Counted from the first letter of the stretch, positions 54,201 to 61,324 are shown. The stretch is 64,000 nucleotides of DNA from Steromphala cineraria (GCA_916613615.1 OU744721.1:81969060-82033059), one strand, 5' to 3'. The notes: a model not told the origin generated them from the letters alone. Translations and numbers: made by a program.

Positions 54201-54497
54201 ACATGAAAATTTGACATAAACATTTGTTACACAATGTTTACCAAAATTCATAGCGACTGTATAATAACTGTCATAACAACATGCCAATGAATTGATATGA
54301 TATTTAAAGCACACTGAAATCACATTTAAATCAAACGTTAAGACAAACCCGCATTTTATTAATTATGATATTTGGTTTGGCATTGCGGTTATACACATCA
54401 TAATTATATGAGAAATACGTATGGAAAATAATAAACAATTTACTTACAGTTTCTTAGCAACGGTTTTTATCACTTGCTCGTTGCCGCTTGACGTCAT
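12526..54497 (-). CDS. PLAT/LH2-domain and ankyrin-repeat protein, 24 exons, 988 residues
   Basis: Coding exons in transcript order: 54448..54497, 50778..50868, 31956..32051, 28144..28221, 26221..26298, 24709..24809, 23812..23920, 23332..23394, 22569..22607, 21340..21405, 20111..20197, 19598..19632, 18412..18808, 17875..18057, 17358..17436, 16945..17097, 16074..16525, 15591..15751, 14996..15164, 14611..14687, 14066..14248, 13505..13547, 13306..13392, 12526..12615. All have GT-AG borders and compatible phases, totalling 2967 nt including TGA. Residues about 1-430 are polar, Ser/Lys-rich and probably disordered; about 441-555 form one PLAT domain; about 570-719 are Lys/Glu-rich; about 746-900 are ankyrin repeats; the last 70 are helical and charged, ending SFLDSIRQEMD. 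PLAT domains bind membranes or proteins and ankyrin repeats bind proteins, so a scaffold is likely. There is no signal peptide or membrane segment. The start MTSSGNEQVIK was chosen as the only ATG of the first exon. A missed small exon in the 18.7-kb intron cannot be excluded. I do not recognise the orthologue. Confidence 0.85.
13715..14045. repeat. Intronic tandem repeat, about 105-115 bp x 3
   Basis: Three copies of a block with GAATAAAACAT...CATTT/CATCTTTATCAAGG and TGCTTCTTAAAACAGGC lie between the exons at 13505..13547 and 14066..14248. The copies start near 13711, 13827 and 13932. They are diverged and non-coding. Confidence 0.7.
14066..15751 (-). other. Ankyrin-repeat exons of the PLAT-ankyrin gene
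   Basis: Four exons (15591..15751, 14996..15164, 14611..14687, 14066..14248) encode successive ankyrin repeats. Readable cores are SVHDAARRGHLDRLKELL, GWTPLHHASATGYIDVIKWL, GYTPIHVAAMNGHVNAMM, TPLHLAARGGFLECVKWLV and RTPIDVSDEYQQDSVTDFL. The TPLHxAA-GH pattern is canonical, and about five repeats are visible. The coiled, charged stretch KDEEEREMEKK precedes the first repeat. The last repeat (PIDVS...) is degenerate, as is usual for a C-terminal cap. Confidence 0.93.
16074..16525 (-). other. Lys/Ser/Glu-rich linker exon of the PLAT-ankyrin gene
   Basis: A single 452-bp exon encodes about 150 residues with blocks such as GRGRKKKTKDDSEYSTSFDS and GSSKGSKGGKGKPKARSK, ending in GEEEEDEKKKGQEEYLAGYK. 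It is low complexity, mixed basic and acidic, and probably disordered. It separates the PLAT domain from the ankyrin block. The basic clusters could act in nuclear localisation or in binding polyanions or microtubules; this is inference only. Confidence 0.85.
16945..18057 (-). other. PLAT/LH2 domain exons of the PLAT-ankyrin gene
   Basis: Three exons (17875..18057, 17358..17436, 16945..17097) encode one complete PLAT domain. The markers are YQVYVRTGNTIGASTRADI, then ITLGES, then EDLFMIAAHHVGKLRKIKIG, then HDRTELSNAWFLDSVTV and the closing YEFPCNQWLSEHDADR. The family-typical order (YxVxVxTG, DLF, LxKIxIGHD, WFLDxV, FPCNxWL) is intact. Unlike LOXHD1-type proteins with many PLAT repeats, only one copy is present. 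Confidence 0.93.
17690..17842 (+). mobile_element. Probable 3' end of a non-LTR retroelement
   Basis: An intronic segment ends in GTAAATAAGTGAATCTGAATC plus a further repeat of the TGAATC motif. Hexamer tails of this sort are common at the 3' ends of RTE/CR1-like elements and their SINEs. No coding part is attached, so family assignment is tentative. Confidence 0.35.
18412..18808 (-). other. Ser/Arg-rich exon of the PLAT-ankyrin gene
   Basis: The largest N-terminal exon (397 bp) encodes a Ser/Thr/Arg-rich segment (SHPSSRPTSKRVYRHRSPTP, then a Ser/Thr/His-rich run and RRKKKSGSRQSLDSDRSRER), probably disordered and rich in potential phosphosites. It ends in a more regular Gln/Glu stretch, QEYEP, just before the PLAT domain. 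The local sequence is markedly GC-richer than the surrounding introns. Confidence 0.88.
22650..22936. mobile_element. Foldback element (22674..22892) flanked by (TA)n tracts
   Basis: Arms of about 70 bp: the left arm has AGAGTAAACATCAGATGGTT and the right arm has AACCATCTGATGTTTACTCT. The inner parts GAATTCATTTCGACCATT and AATGGTCGAAATGAATTC also pair. Uninterrupted TA tracts lie immediately outside both ends (22650-22672 and 22894-22935), so the element either inserted into a TA microsatellite or carries TA-prone borders. It lies in the intron between exons 21340..21405 and 22569..22607... or just 5' of the latter in gene orientation. Confidence 0.8.
23939..24150. repeat. Intronic tandem duplication, about 105 bp x 2
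   Basis: The block GCAATCACTGGGAAAGGACA...TACTACTAAGGAT recurs as GCAATCAGAGGGAAAGGACA...TACTACTATGGAT about 105 bp later, with the start of a third copy near 24131. It begins about 20 bp from the acceptor of exon 23812..23920. Confidence 0.7.
24948..25089. mobile_element. Short MITE with GGTACC...CGTTTTACA-type ends
   Basis: The left end GGTACCCAGGACCCCGTTTT and the right end, which reads GGTACCTGGACTTGGTTTCA on the opposite strand, form imperfect inverted repeats. The centre has CGTAACTTAAGTTACG, a perfect palindrome. Similar short palindromic elements with a CCCGTTTTACA end are widespread in marine invertebrates. Non-coding. Confidence 0.6.
25643..25990. mobile_element. Non-autonomous DNA element, TACCGTATTCG family, 348 bp
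   Basis: The inverted ends are TACCGTATTCGACGTAATAA on the left and TTATTACGTCGAATACGGTA on the right. Subterminal copies of AAGCGCCC occur inside both ends. No transposase is encoded. If the TA is a target duplication, the ends are CCGTATTCG. Related elements lie at 43008..44239 and 46739..48135. Confidence 0.85.
27884..27979. mobile_element. Small palindromic (hairpin) element
   Basis: The left half ATCCATCTTCCTACGCAAAG pairs with the right half CTTTGCATAGGAAGATGGGT. The pairing continues inward through AAAATGCCA/TGGTGTTTT to a central CTGCCAGTTC. About 96 bp in total, with nearly no loop. It may be a MITE or a locally formed inverted duplication. Confidence 0.65.
28222..31955 (-). other. 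Intron 3 of the PLAT-ankyrin gene, no feature recognised
   Basis: AT-rich sequence between exons 31956..32051 and 28144..28221. Short reading frames inside look random. I see no exon, RNA gene or clear mobile element. Confidence 0.5.
34390..34644. mobile_element. Possible truncated hAT-like MITE
   Basis: The right border reads, on the minus strand, CAGTGTGCGAAATTAACGCT, close to the CAGTGTTCGAAAT end of the element at 5352..5560. Internal GGTGGTCC/GGACCACC motifs are repeated in both directions. A matching left end with target duplication was not found. Confidence 0.35.
35346..35700. repeat. CRE-motif dispersed repeat, copy 1
   Basis: TGACGTCA occurs at 35387-35394 and 35412-35419, with TGACATCA at 35431-35438. 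To the right is an imperfect hairpin whose arms include GTGCCCATGACAT and ATGTCATGGACAC, ending near ATATCCTCTATATATGCGAA. The same order (CRE-like sites, then hairpin, then ATCCTCTAT) is seen in the copies at 40.4 and 41.0 kb. Confidence 0.65.
35976..37917. repeat. 50-bp minisatellite, about 39 copies
   Basis: The unit begins AACCTATGTTATACCTTGTA and continues through TATACTCGACC, TTCATTCAGTC and TATCTGGT, with a period of 50 bp. Most units are near-identical. Variants are CTAGACC for CTCGACC, CAGTTTA for CAGTCTA, CAGGT for CTGGT, 2-bp insertions making 52-bp units near 36950 and 37200, a 1-bp deletion near 37682 and a broken last unit at 37870-37917. The left half carries more variant units than the right half, suggesting recent homogenisation on the right. 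Apparent 81-82-residue reading frames here are by-products of the repeat. No spacer/repeat alternation, so not a CRISPR. Confidence 0.97.
39566..39722. mobile_element. Foldback element with GAAACGTTGTG motif
   Basis: The arms GTAAAAGACAAATTTATGGA and TCCATAAATTTGTCTTTTAC pair, followed inward by TGACAACTTCTTGTTT and AAACAAGAAGTTGTCA. On the minus strand the centre reads CTGACGA, then a short GGG...CCC hairpin, then AGAAACGTTGTGATCC. GAAGTTGTCATCCAT is shared with the foldback at 4961..5115 and with 41361..41376. Non-coding. Confidence 0.8.
40448..40905. repeat. CRE-motif dispersed repeat, copy 2
   Basis: Four exact TGACGTCA palindromes start at 40567, 40587, 40608 and 40628, that is 20, 21 and 20 bp apart. 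They are followed by a hairpin (about 40742..40862) with arms AATACCATGTTTATCTCATC and GAGATAAACATGGTATT. Just upstream there are further short palindromes around AACTTTATCACCACTC. The copy at 40970 follows head-to-tail. Confidence 0.8.
40970..41345. repeat. CRE-motif dispersed repeat, copy 3
   Basis: The start TGATTGGCGGTGAAATACTG matches TGATTGAGGGTGAGATACTC of copy 2. Degenerate CRE-like sites start at 41050 (TGACATCA), 41071 (TGACGCAA) and 41090 (TGACATCA). The terminal hairpin 41212..41342 has arms AATACCATGTTTATCTCATC and GATGAGATAAACATGGTATT. It is followed by CACAATAAAGAAGTTGTCAT, the terminal motif of the foldback family. Confidence 0.75.
43008..44239. mobile_element. Non-autonomous DNA element, TACCGTAT family, 1232 bp
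   Basis: The ends are TACCGTATATGACCGGGTAT on the left and ATACCCGGTCATATACGGTA on the right. GGGGGTCGGTCTATAC occurs just inside both ends as a direct subterminal repeat. The interior is AT-rich and non-coding. The first eight bases match the elements at 25643..25990 and 46739..48135, but the inner end sequence differs. Confidence 0.85.
45308..45500 (+). pseudogene. LINE reverse-transcriptase C-terminal relic
   Basis: One frame reads NKILPIVTNGCEIWGYTYRT and CIEKIW, then stops. After a frameshift the reading VSASCALLGTIDRSNLCVHY continues. P-I-x-x-x-G-x-E-x-W-G followed by IEK and a short LG motif is typical of the region after the RT domain of CR1/RTE-like LINEs. It is broken by a stop and frameshift, so it is a relic. 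Confidence 0.6.
46495..46562 (+). mobile_element. tRNA-like SINE head (degenerate Pol III boxes)
   Basis: GGTAGCTTAATTGGTAAAGG resembles a tRNA A box region and GGTTAGAATCC resembles a B box (consensus GGTTCGANTCC with one change), at tRNA-like spacing. There is no complete cloverleaf: the acceptor stem does not pair and the region runs into non-tRNA sequence. A decayed tRNA-derived SINE is the best reading. Confidence 0.45.
46739..48135. mobile_element. Non-autonomous DNA element, TACCGTATTCG family, 1397 bp
   Basis: The ends are TACCGTATTCGTCCTATTAA on the left and TTAATAGGACGAATACGGTA on the right. Inside each end lie several GGGCGCTTATTAGG-type motifs. The interior reading frame at 47884-48087 has no recognisable transposase. 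The end sequence is close to the 348-bp element at 25643, which has GACGTAATAA where this has GTCCTATTAA. Confidence 0.85.
49846..50052 (-). other. Unassigned reading frame in intron 2
   Basis: A 68-residue frame with a fairly protein-like composition (LCSKHGLQELHAPATDCRQL, then LELSEEEAYQNNKF). I do not recognise a family and see no linked exons. It could be a relic of a mobile element gene or chance. It would be skipped by the phase-compatible splice of the flanking exons. Confidence 0.15.
50852..51470. repeat. Tandem repeat overlapping a splice acceptor, about 6 copies of 80-116 bp
   Basis: ATGTAGTATTTGCTG, which on the minus strand is the acceptor CAG plus the first bases of exon 50778..50868, recurs at about 50857, 50967, 51047, 51261 and 51359, with a decayed copy near 51145. 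Each copy is followed by AGAAATCAAAATCAACTTTG-like sequence. An (AAAG)n microsatellite (51179-51208) lies inside one copy. The repeats therefore duplicate the acceptor region into the upstream intron. Confidence 0.75.
51541..52472. mobile_element. Mollusc-type dispersed repeat with internal ~145-bp tandem units and GACGGACG tail
   Basis: The ends carry inverted TAGCTCATCAG / CTGATGAGCTA. The inside has about five copies of a unit with TTTTTAAGGTTTTGACCCCT, GTGACCCCATTTGGGGTCAA and TTTCAGCTCTCTAGACCTTT. The right part has (GACG)n-like GGACGGACGGACAACGGACG followed by GGGCCATGCCATAAGCCCAT. Repeats with this GACGGACG...AGCTAAAA end are common in mollusc genomes. Non-coding. Confidence 0.75.
52485..52945 (+). 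pseudogene. 5'-truncated LINE, reverse-transcriptase C-terminal relic
   Basis: One frame reads KFRNALARFRCSSHELFVET and GRYKGIERKNRV. After a frameshift at about 52638, CKVCNMNVVEDELHFLLTCP and VYKNLQIKYL follow. The Cys-x2-Cys...His...Cys cluster and the RxRCSxHxLxxETGRY block are typical of the C-terminal end of LINE polyproteins. The 3' end has AATAAATAAAG-type sequence. It is frameshifted and truncated, so inactive. Confidence 0.8.
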
Positions 54498-56958
54498 GTT
54501 GAAGGGTTTCACTGTCACCACATTTCCAAAACAATATCCAAGAACGGAAAATATTATTTCACTATTTCATGCAGTTTGTCACCTGTAACTCAAGTCACCA
54601 CTCTCGGTTGTCGAGAACCTGCTCACGCGGATGTTATCAACAACCGCATCCGCGAATACCGCAGGGACAAAATATAGTACTCTTTGAAAAGAATCATTCA
54701 CAATCGACGCAACGACTTAGCAAGTTTTAATAGGAAAACACTGAAAACACATATAGACAGTTGATGATTTCACTGATGGAAGATGGTGACAACATTAAAT
54801 AAAGAAACCGCGAAGGAATATTCTTGTTGTCAAAGCAGGTGGTTTCTAAGACGCGTTCTTTATTTAGTTTATGAGTTTCCGGTATGAAAACCAGAAAAAG
54901 GGGCACAACTCTGTATGGTATTCTTAAATTGTAGATTGATTTCGAATCGGTGATATATTTGAAAAGTACATGAATTTTCGCTATGATATTGAATAATGAA
55001 ATTGTAGCATGTTCAGGGGAATTGGCATCATGATTTATGAAGTGTGAATTTCTTGAGCCATATGTTCATATTAACGAGAAAATTTCGCTTCTTGGAAGTC
55101 AAATGATTTGAAGTAATAAAACAAATAACGGGCTTCAAATGATCATCACGATATGTTTTCCTAAGAAAATAATCATCAGTTGAATATTGAATTAACATTT
55201 TGTCAGAGTATTATTATTTTCTAGGCGAGGCATTTCAGAAAAAAATACTGGTGTAAATTTGTGTCTTAGGGTTGTTTTATGTGTTGCTATAGACAATTTG
55301 CAAATCCGTAAATCAAATAATAATTAACTATTATTTTATTATTATATAATATTACTTCTATATAAGTTTAGCGACAGGTCCAATTACAAACTATATGGAC
55401 AACACCCGCCTCTTAAAACTTGTAAAGTGACTGCAACAATCGTCCGATAAAGGGCAGATCATCTGTATTTTATTGGCAATAGCTCTTCTCAATTCGTTGA
55501 ATTTTAGGAATTTTGATCTTTATTTCAAGTCATTACAAAGAGAGAGTAGAGAGGATAAACATTTAACTGTAGAAGATAATTTTATCAATTATAATTGCAA
55601 CAAAGTGAGTGTTTCAAATTATGAAAAGATTATTTTACAAAATAGATGTTGTGACCTTTCTCGTAAAATCTGCAAAAACATTTGGATTTAAATTCAGTCT
55701 CTGAAACCTTTAGACATTAATTTTGCAAGGATTTTAGGATAAAAGAATAAAATCGCTCACGAACAGTCACTTACGGTCAGGAGGAGATTTAAAATTTTGC
55801 ATTTTGGAAATGTGGTGTTTCGGTGGGTAGGCCTATGTTTAAAAACTCGTTGCTAATCAACGACATACGATAACTCATTGTTCTGTAGTTCATATGAAAG
55901 CCAAACGTCTATAGATGTTTAAAAAAAATCAATAAATTCAGATCATTTATTTACATTGAGTTACGGACCTTTGAATATTGTCAATTCTGCTGTCGTTTTG
56001 AATGCATACGATATAGGTATGTTTGAAAAGTTCGTTACTCATGAGCGACAGACGACAAATTCATTGTTCCATATATCATTAGAAAGCCAAAAGAATAAAG
56101 AATCTTTTTAAAAATAACAATGCATTCAGTTAATTCATTTACATCGAGGTGCGGACCTTAGAATATTGTCAACTCAACTGTCAACTGTCAACTGTCGTTT
56201 AGAATGCATTTGATAACTGTATGTATGAAAAATTCGTAAATCATCAATAACAGAGCATTAAGCAGTGTTCATTATAGAACATGGGAAACTCTTATTAAAA
56301 TCTGATATGTCCTTTTGCGAATATTCAATTGAATTCTTTATTTTGGACTCCCAATACATTGTCTAAGTGGACCCCATTAACTTTTATACCCTTTTTGGTC
56401 AAGATGTACATTCAAGACCAAACGCACGGGTATACATGAGCGTAGGTACAAGCAAATGTACCTCCCCATACTGAAATGGACATAGTGAGGAGCATTTTTA
56501 GTGGACTTGGACTTGGGCTTGGGCTTTTGGTTCATAGATATAAGGCGTCCTAATTCCTGCCTAAGCCTTTGGCAGATTCGACTCAGAAGGGTGTGACGTT
56601 TTCAATTACCTCTTTTTCCAAAATACCTATAACCCTTGTGGCACTTTGAAATATGCATTTCCTCCCAGCTCGAGATGTTCTATACTTTGTGCTTGTAGAT
56701 TTTTGGGCGGCAAAAACAGAAAGAAGTCTTAAAATTAAGATTAATGTCACTAGATCCTTGCACATCATCACAGCACACGGAAAACGTAACTCATGCTAAC
56801 CTCGCTAGAAATCGTATTTTCGACCTTAAACAACACATAAAAAAGCTCAACATTCTCAAAAACAACTCCGTACATAAGTCCGTCATTGAATTCATTTTTG
56901 GATTCGAGATTTTTTATTTTGCCTTCATGAATCTAAAGTCTTAGTGGCAGAGGAGAGC
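54498..56958. other. Upstream flank of the PLAT-ankyrin gene and spacer to the H1/5S array
   Basis: The first exon's 5' UTR and promoter should lie within 54498 to about 54800; this stretch is GC-richer and has no obvious TATA box. Further right, 54.9-55.8 kb and 56.3-56.94 kb hold only short unassigned reading frames. A diverged tandem repeat lies at 55837..56290. Confidence 0.45.
55837..56290. repeat. Diverged tandem repeat, about 185-200 bp x 2.3
   Basis: The block starts GTTTAAAAACTCGTTGCTAA at 55837, GTTTGAAAAGTTCGTTACTC at 56021 and GTATGAAAAATTCGTAAATC near 56223. Shared interior motifs are TCATTGTTC, GAAAGCCAAA, TTACATTGAG/TTACATCGAG and GAATATTGTCAA. The second unit is lengthened by a TCAACTG triplet repeat at 56175-56203. 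Confidence 0.7.
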
Positions 56959-58140
56959 CTGTGCCTGTGACACGCGATCGCTACAACCATTGTTTATAGT
57001 TTTCTACGGCATTTTCATTCCCCGCTCATTTGATAAGGCAAGGACTTCTCCTGCAAATTTGAAAATATTCATTCTTTTTAAAACCATAGCCTTATATCAC
57101 GACTAGACGGTGAATACCGTGAGATGACGCCTGTGGGAAATAGATCCACTCGGCAGCGCTGTGTATGAGCCACGTGAGGACAGATTCAACAACACAAAAC
57201 AAATGTGCAGGTCGCTCCCCGTGATTTTAATTTTTCCATATTTTCTTTACCTTTCACGTTCGTCATATTGTATGTCCCCTGAGTATAATTCAAACCTGAT
57301 GTTCGGGGAGTATATTTTATATACAGGTTACCCCCATCATGGGAGACACCGGTAGATACGACCTCGTGCTTACAGTGTGAGACTGGGAGGGGGTATAGGC
57401 CTCTAGATGCTCGGACGTGTTATTTCTTTATCGTTTTGAAATAAATAAAATACGCCACTCAGTAAACAATCTAATGACACACATATTTTTTTACATTTCC
57501 ACTCGGAAAACACACAAATAACAAAGCTCAGAATGTTATGTGTCCAGTGTATACCCAGGCCCGAATCTCACCGATCCTAGTGTAGACAGACAGAGAGCAT
57601 CAGCGTTTTTCTTTCTCTCCAAACACGGGCCATAAGTTACAAATTAAACTTTTTTCTTAACATAAAGCAAAAACACTAAACAGGAGTTACTTTTACTCGG
57701 GTGTGTAGTATTATCGATGTAATTAGGACGTTATACTGCTCAAGAAATATACATGCATGTAGAGGCCCGAGTCTGTAATGGCGACTGCCGAGTGAGACGT
57801 GTTTCATTGTCTGTGTTTGAAGAGTTATAAACGTCATAATATCCACAAAATTACCCATCTTAGCACATTATTTTATGCATTAATGTTTTGGCGACAATTT
57901 GCAAGGATTTTATAAGTTGAAAATTGATGCGCGTTGTTGTAGATGGCATTTGAAACTTAAGAATGGTGATTTCATAAGTGAGTGGTCTCGTCTGTTTTAA
58001 TCACAAAATATTTATTTTCTTTCAAAGGTCATATTATCTGATATGGATGTGTAGGTAAATGATTTTTCTATCCATCACAATAGACATATTGCTTGTACAG
58101 CGTCGCTAAAGAGCGCAAAGCAACTTTTAAGTACATTAGA

Positions 58141-58147
58141 AAACACA
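58141..58147 (+). promoter_or_regulatory. H1 box (AAACACA)
   Basis: AAACACA, within AAAACACACACAAA, lies about 170 bp upstream of the H1 start codon. This is the H1-gene-specific promoter element known from animal H1 genes. A convincing TATA box between it and the ATG was not seen. Confidence 0.6.
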
Positions 58148-58312
58148 CACAAATGCACACTCTCATATCTGACTGGAGAGGGGTAGGTGGCTTTCTTCGA
58201 CGTCCGCACTCAGGCCTCTAAGCAGCGCACGGCTGACCAGCGGTCATTCGCTCGCTGTAGCTCACACTCGCAAGTTGACTCCCGCTGTCTCCTGACTCTA
58301 CACAAGACGACC

Positions 58313-58885
58313 ATGGCCGATACTGCTGCTCCCGCACCCGTGAAGACCCCCAAGAAGAAGACTGTCTCCAAACCCAAGAAGGTGGCATCCCATCCAACCT
58401 ACCTCGAGATGGTACAGAAAGCTGTTGCCGCATTGAAGGAGAGGGGCGGCTCTTCACGTCAGGCTCTTCTCAAGTACATCATGAGCAACTACAAAGTTGG
58501 TGAAAACTCAACTGCTATCAACGCCCGTCTCAAGACTGCCCTGAGAAATGGAGTGAAGAACGGCGCCTTGAAACAGTCTAAGGGAACTGGTGCTGCTGGC
58601 TCCTTCCGCTTGGGTGAGGTGAAGAAAGCTGACAAACCAAAGAAAGCTAAGGCCGCTGCTAAGCCAAAGAAAGCAGCAAAGTCACCTAAGAAAGTGAAGA
58701 AGCCCACCGCCGCCAAGAAACCCAAGACTGCTGCCAAGAAAGCTGCCAAGTCTCCAAAGAAGGTGAAGGCTGCCGCCAAGCCCAAGAAGGTGAAAACCCC
58801 AAAGAAAGCAAAGACTGCTGCCGCCAAGCCCAAGAAGGTGAAAACCCCAAAGAAGAAGGCCGCCGCCAAGCCAAAGAAGGCTTAA
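58313..58885 (+). CDS. H1: Histone H1 (linker histone), array unit 1
   Basis: 190 residues, intronless. A short N-terminal tail ([16 protein letters not shown]) leads into the winged-helix globular domain at about residues 26-101, with [40 protein letters not shown] and [11 protein letters not shown] all present. The C-terminal tail is Lys/Ala/Pro-rich with SPKK and TPKK motifs typical of DNA-binding and phosphorylation sites. H1 binds linker DNA and compacts chromatin. The start at 58313 was chosen for its good context (ACGACCATGG) and match to animal H1 N-termini; the frame is open for 42 more codons upstream but that part lies in the leader. Intronless structure, an H1 box upstream and a histone stem-loop downstream mark it as replication-dependent. 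The 5S gene lies about 1.1 kb downstream on the other strand. Confidence 0.98.
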   Translation: MADTAAPAPVKTPKKKTVSKPKKVASHPTYLEMVQKAVAALKERGGSSRQALLKYIMSNYKVGENSTAINARLKTALRNGVKNGALKQSKGTGAAGSFRLGEVKKADKPKKAKAAAKPKKAAKSPKKVKKPTAAKKPKTAAKKAAKSPKKVKAAAKPKKVKTPKKAKTAAAKPKKVKTPKKKAAAKPKKA

Positions 58886-58920
58886 GTTGCTGGACATCTC
58901 CCACACTTTTGTGGTTAAAA

Positions 58921-58936
58921 GGCCCTTTTCAGGGCC
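58921..58936 (+). promoter_or_regulatory. Histone mRNA 3' stem-loop
   Basis: GGCCCTTTTCAGGGCC: a six-base stem with a four-base loop, preceded by AAAA and followed by ATACAAA, 36 bp after the H1 stop. A purine-rich CAAAAAAGAAAA sequence downstream fits the histone downstream element bound by U7 snRNP. The mRNA is expected to end here without a poly(A) tail. Confidence 0.95.
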
Positions 58937-59981
58937 ATACAAATATCAAAAAAGAAAATTTTTACAATGCACGATTTCAGTCCGTTTGAGGGAAGATAAT
59001 AGAGCAAACAAATAAAGATATAAAGATCATCATCCCCTCAACCCACCCCACCCCAGCTCAAACCCCTTACCCCTCAGTCTCACGTCATTCTCCTTAGCTT
59101 AAGCCTACTCCCCCGTCTACTCACCACCCCCTCCCTTCTCATCAATCAACGGATCCTGCTAGAATAATTTGGTCACTTTGAAAATCACAAAATACATGAT
59201 TCAGTCCATGTGTAATTATTTTGATTGAAAATATGAATTATTCACATTCTTGCATACGGTCACCTAAGCAATCAATCTCTCCCGAAACCCCTTCTTTTAT
59301 AATCTACTTCGCAGTAAACACTAAACATTCCAACTAGATGGTCAATATGATAATAATTTCAAAACACCAATTAAATCAATAAACCCAGTCATTAGATAAG
59401 TAAAGACTTTTAAATACACTGTATTGATTGTAGGTAGAAATTATATGATATCTGATTCCTTGCCACTAACGATGTGTTTTCACTCAACAATTAGCATGTT
59501 CCCGACTGCCATCAAGGCTTGAGGAGTTACTTGCCCTTATCAAAGCACAGCTATAATTACCAACTCGTCAGAGGGGGAGATGTGTTCATGTAATCATATA
59601 TTTGAACTTTTCGACTTTTGAGTAGAGTGAACATGTTACAGATGATAGATTATGTAAGTGAAGAGTTTGTTCACTAGACAAAGAACATAATTGACCATTA
59701 ATAATGCCTACATTTTGATGAGATAATTTGTTATGACAATATATGAAAAGCTGTTAACTGATTTAAGTATGGGAACATCGAGTGAGGTGAAGTGAGAAAA
59801 GGAGAATAATTCTGATGGCAGTTTGTGAGTTGAGATGACATAGAGGGATTTTTGAGGAGAGATTCTTTGTGAATGTGTTGGTGTTATTTTGAAATTAGAT
59901 GCGTTTGATGATATACAAATGTGTGAAATAAAAGTTTGGACTGAATGTTACAAGAACAATGCAATGAAGAAATAGGTGAGG

Positions 59982-59987
59982 AAAAAA
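59982..59987 (-). terminator. Pol III T6 terminator of 5S
   Basis: On the transcribed (minus) strand a run of six T residues follows the 5S 3' end after about 3-5 nt. Confidence 0.85.
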
Positions 59988-59990
59988 TGA

Positions 59991-60110
59991 ATGCCTACAG
60001 CACCCGGTGTTCCCAGGCGGTCACCCATCCAAGTACTATCCGGGCCCGACGTTGCTTAACTTCGGTGATCGGACGAGAACCGGTGTTTTCAACGTGGTAT
60101 GGCCGTAGGC
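59991..60110 (-). rRNA. 5S rRNA: 5S ribosomal RNA, array unit 1
   Basis: Read on the minus strand, the gene starts GCCTACGGCCATACCACGTT and contains the internal promoter region GAAGTTAAGCAACGTCGGGC and CTTGGATGGGTGACCGCC, ending GGGTGCTGTAGGC. It is 118-120 nt, the normal animal length; the 5' and 3' ends pair (GCCTACGGC... with ...TGTAGGC). It is transcribed by Pol III toward the H1 gene, so the two genes are convergent within the unit. Confidence 0.98.
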
Positions 60111-60135
60111 AGAGGAGAGGGGGGAAGTTAGGCTA

Positions 60136-60142
60136 CATATAG
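60136..60142 (-). promoter_or_regulatory. TATA-like element upstream of 5S, unit 1
   Basis: CTATATG lies 26-32 bp upstream of the 5S 5' end, the position of the TATA-like element described for several invertebrate 5S genes. Confidence 0.5.
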
Positions 60143-61324
60143 CTGTGCCTGTGACACGCGATCGCTACAACCATTGTTTATAGTTTTCTACGGCATTTTC
60201 ATTCCCCGCTCATTTGATAAGGCAAGGACTTCTCCTGCAAATTTGAAAATATTCATTCTTTTTAAAACCATAGCCTTATATCACGACTAGACGGTGAATA
60301 CCGTGAGATGACGCCTGTGGGAAATAGATCCACTCGGCAGCGCTGTGTATGAGCCACGTGAGGACAGATTCAACAACACAAAACAAATGTGCAGGTCGCT
60401 CCCCGTGATTTTAATTTTTCCATATTTTCTTTACCTTTCACGTTCGTCATATTGTATGTCCCCTGAGTATAATTCAAACCTGATGTTCGGGGAGTATATT
60501 TTATATACAGGTTACCCCCATCATGGGAGACACCGGTAGATACGACCTCGTGCTTACAGTGTGAGACTGGGAGGGGGTATAGGCCTCTAGATGCTCGGAC
60601 GTGTTATTTCTTTATCGTTTTGAAATAAATAAAATACGCCACTCAGTAAACAATCTAATGACACACATATTTTTTTACATTTCCACTCGGAAAACACACA
60701 AATAACAAAGCTCAGAATGTTATGTGTCCAGTGTATACCCAGGCCCGAATCTCACCGATCCTAGTGTAGACAGACAGAGAGCATCAGCGTTTTTCTTTCT
60801 CTCCAAACACGGGCCATAAGTTACAAATTAAACTTTTTTCTTAACATAAAGCAAAAACACTAAACAGGAGTTACTTTTACTCGGGTGTGTAGTATTATCG
60901 ATGTAATTAGGACGTTATACTGCTCAAGAAATATACATGCATGTAGAGGCCCGAGTCTGTAATGGCGACTGCCGAGTGAGACGTGTTTCATTGTCTGTGT
61001 TTGAAGAGTTATAAACGTCATAATATCCACAAAATTACCCATCTTAGCACATTATTTTATGCATTAATGTTTTGGCGACAATTTGCAAGGATTTTATAAG
61101 TTGAAAATTGATGCGCGTTGTTGTAGATGGCATTTGAAACTTAAGAATGGTGATTTCATAAGTGAGTGGTCTCGTCTGTTTTAATCACAAAATATTTATT
61201 TTCTTTCAAAGGTCATATTATCTGATATGGATGTGTAGGTAAATGATTTTTCTATCCATCACAATAGACATATTGCTTGTACAGCGTCGCTAAAGAGCGC
61301 AAAGCAACTTTTAAGTACATTAGA

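Larger units (their letters stand above)
50869..54447 (-). other. Intron 1 of the PLAT-ankyrin gene
   Basis: Holds the acceptor-copying tandem repeat, the GACGGACG-tail repeat and the LINE relic. From about 52950 to 54447 I see only AT-rich sequence. Confidence 0.6.
56959..60142. repeat. H1/5S tandem array, unit 1 (3184 bp)
   Basis: The unit contains histone H1 (plus strand) and 5S rRNA (minus strand), and repeats with an exact 3184-bp offset for every landmark I checked (H1 ATG, stop, stem-loop, 5S, spacer motifs). The spacer between the unit start and H1 (about 1.35 kb) and between H1 and 5S (about 1.1 kb) shows no other recognisable RNA or protein gene. Unit borders are set arbitrarily just after the 5S upstream region. 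Confidence 0.97.

Noticed and set aside
57161..57355. 64-residue frame repeated in each array unit
   Set aside because: It repeats only because the unit repeats; there is no family similarity, promoter or splice signal that supports translation.
57100..57400. Spliceosomal snRNA (U1/U2/U5) inside the H1/5S unit
   Set aside because: Short matches such as CAGGTTAC and a TATA-like stretch are present, but no conserved snRNA core or Sm site in order was found.
58218..58942. Minus-strand frames of 72-126 residues over histone H1
   Set aside because: They are shadows of the Lys/Ala/Pro-rich H1 tail on the opposite strand, repeated identically in unit 2.
59945..60142. 65-residue plus-strand frame over the 5S gene
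   Set aside because: It is an accidental frame across the 5S rRNA on the opposite strand.
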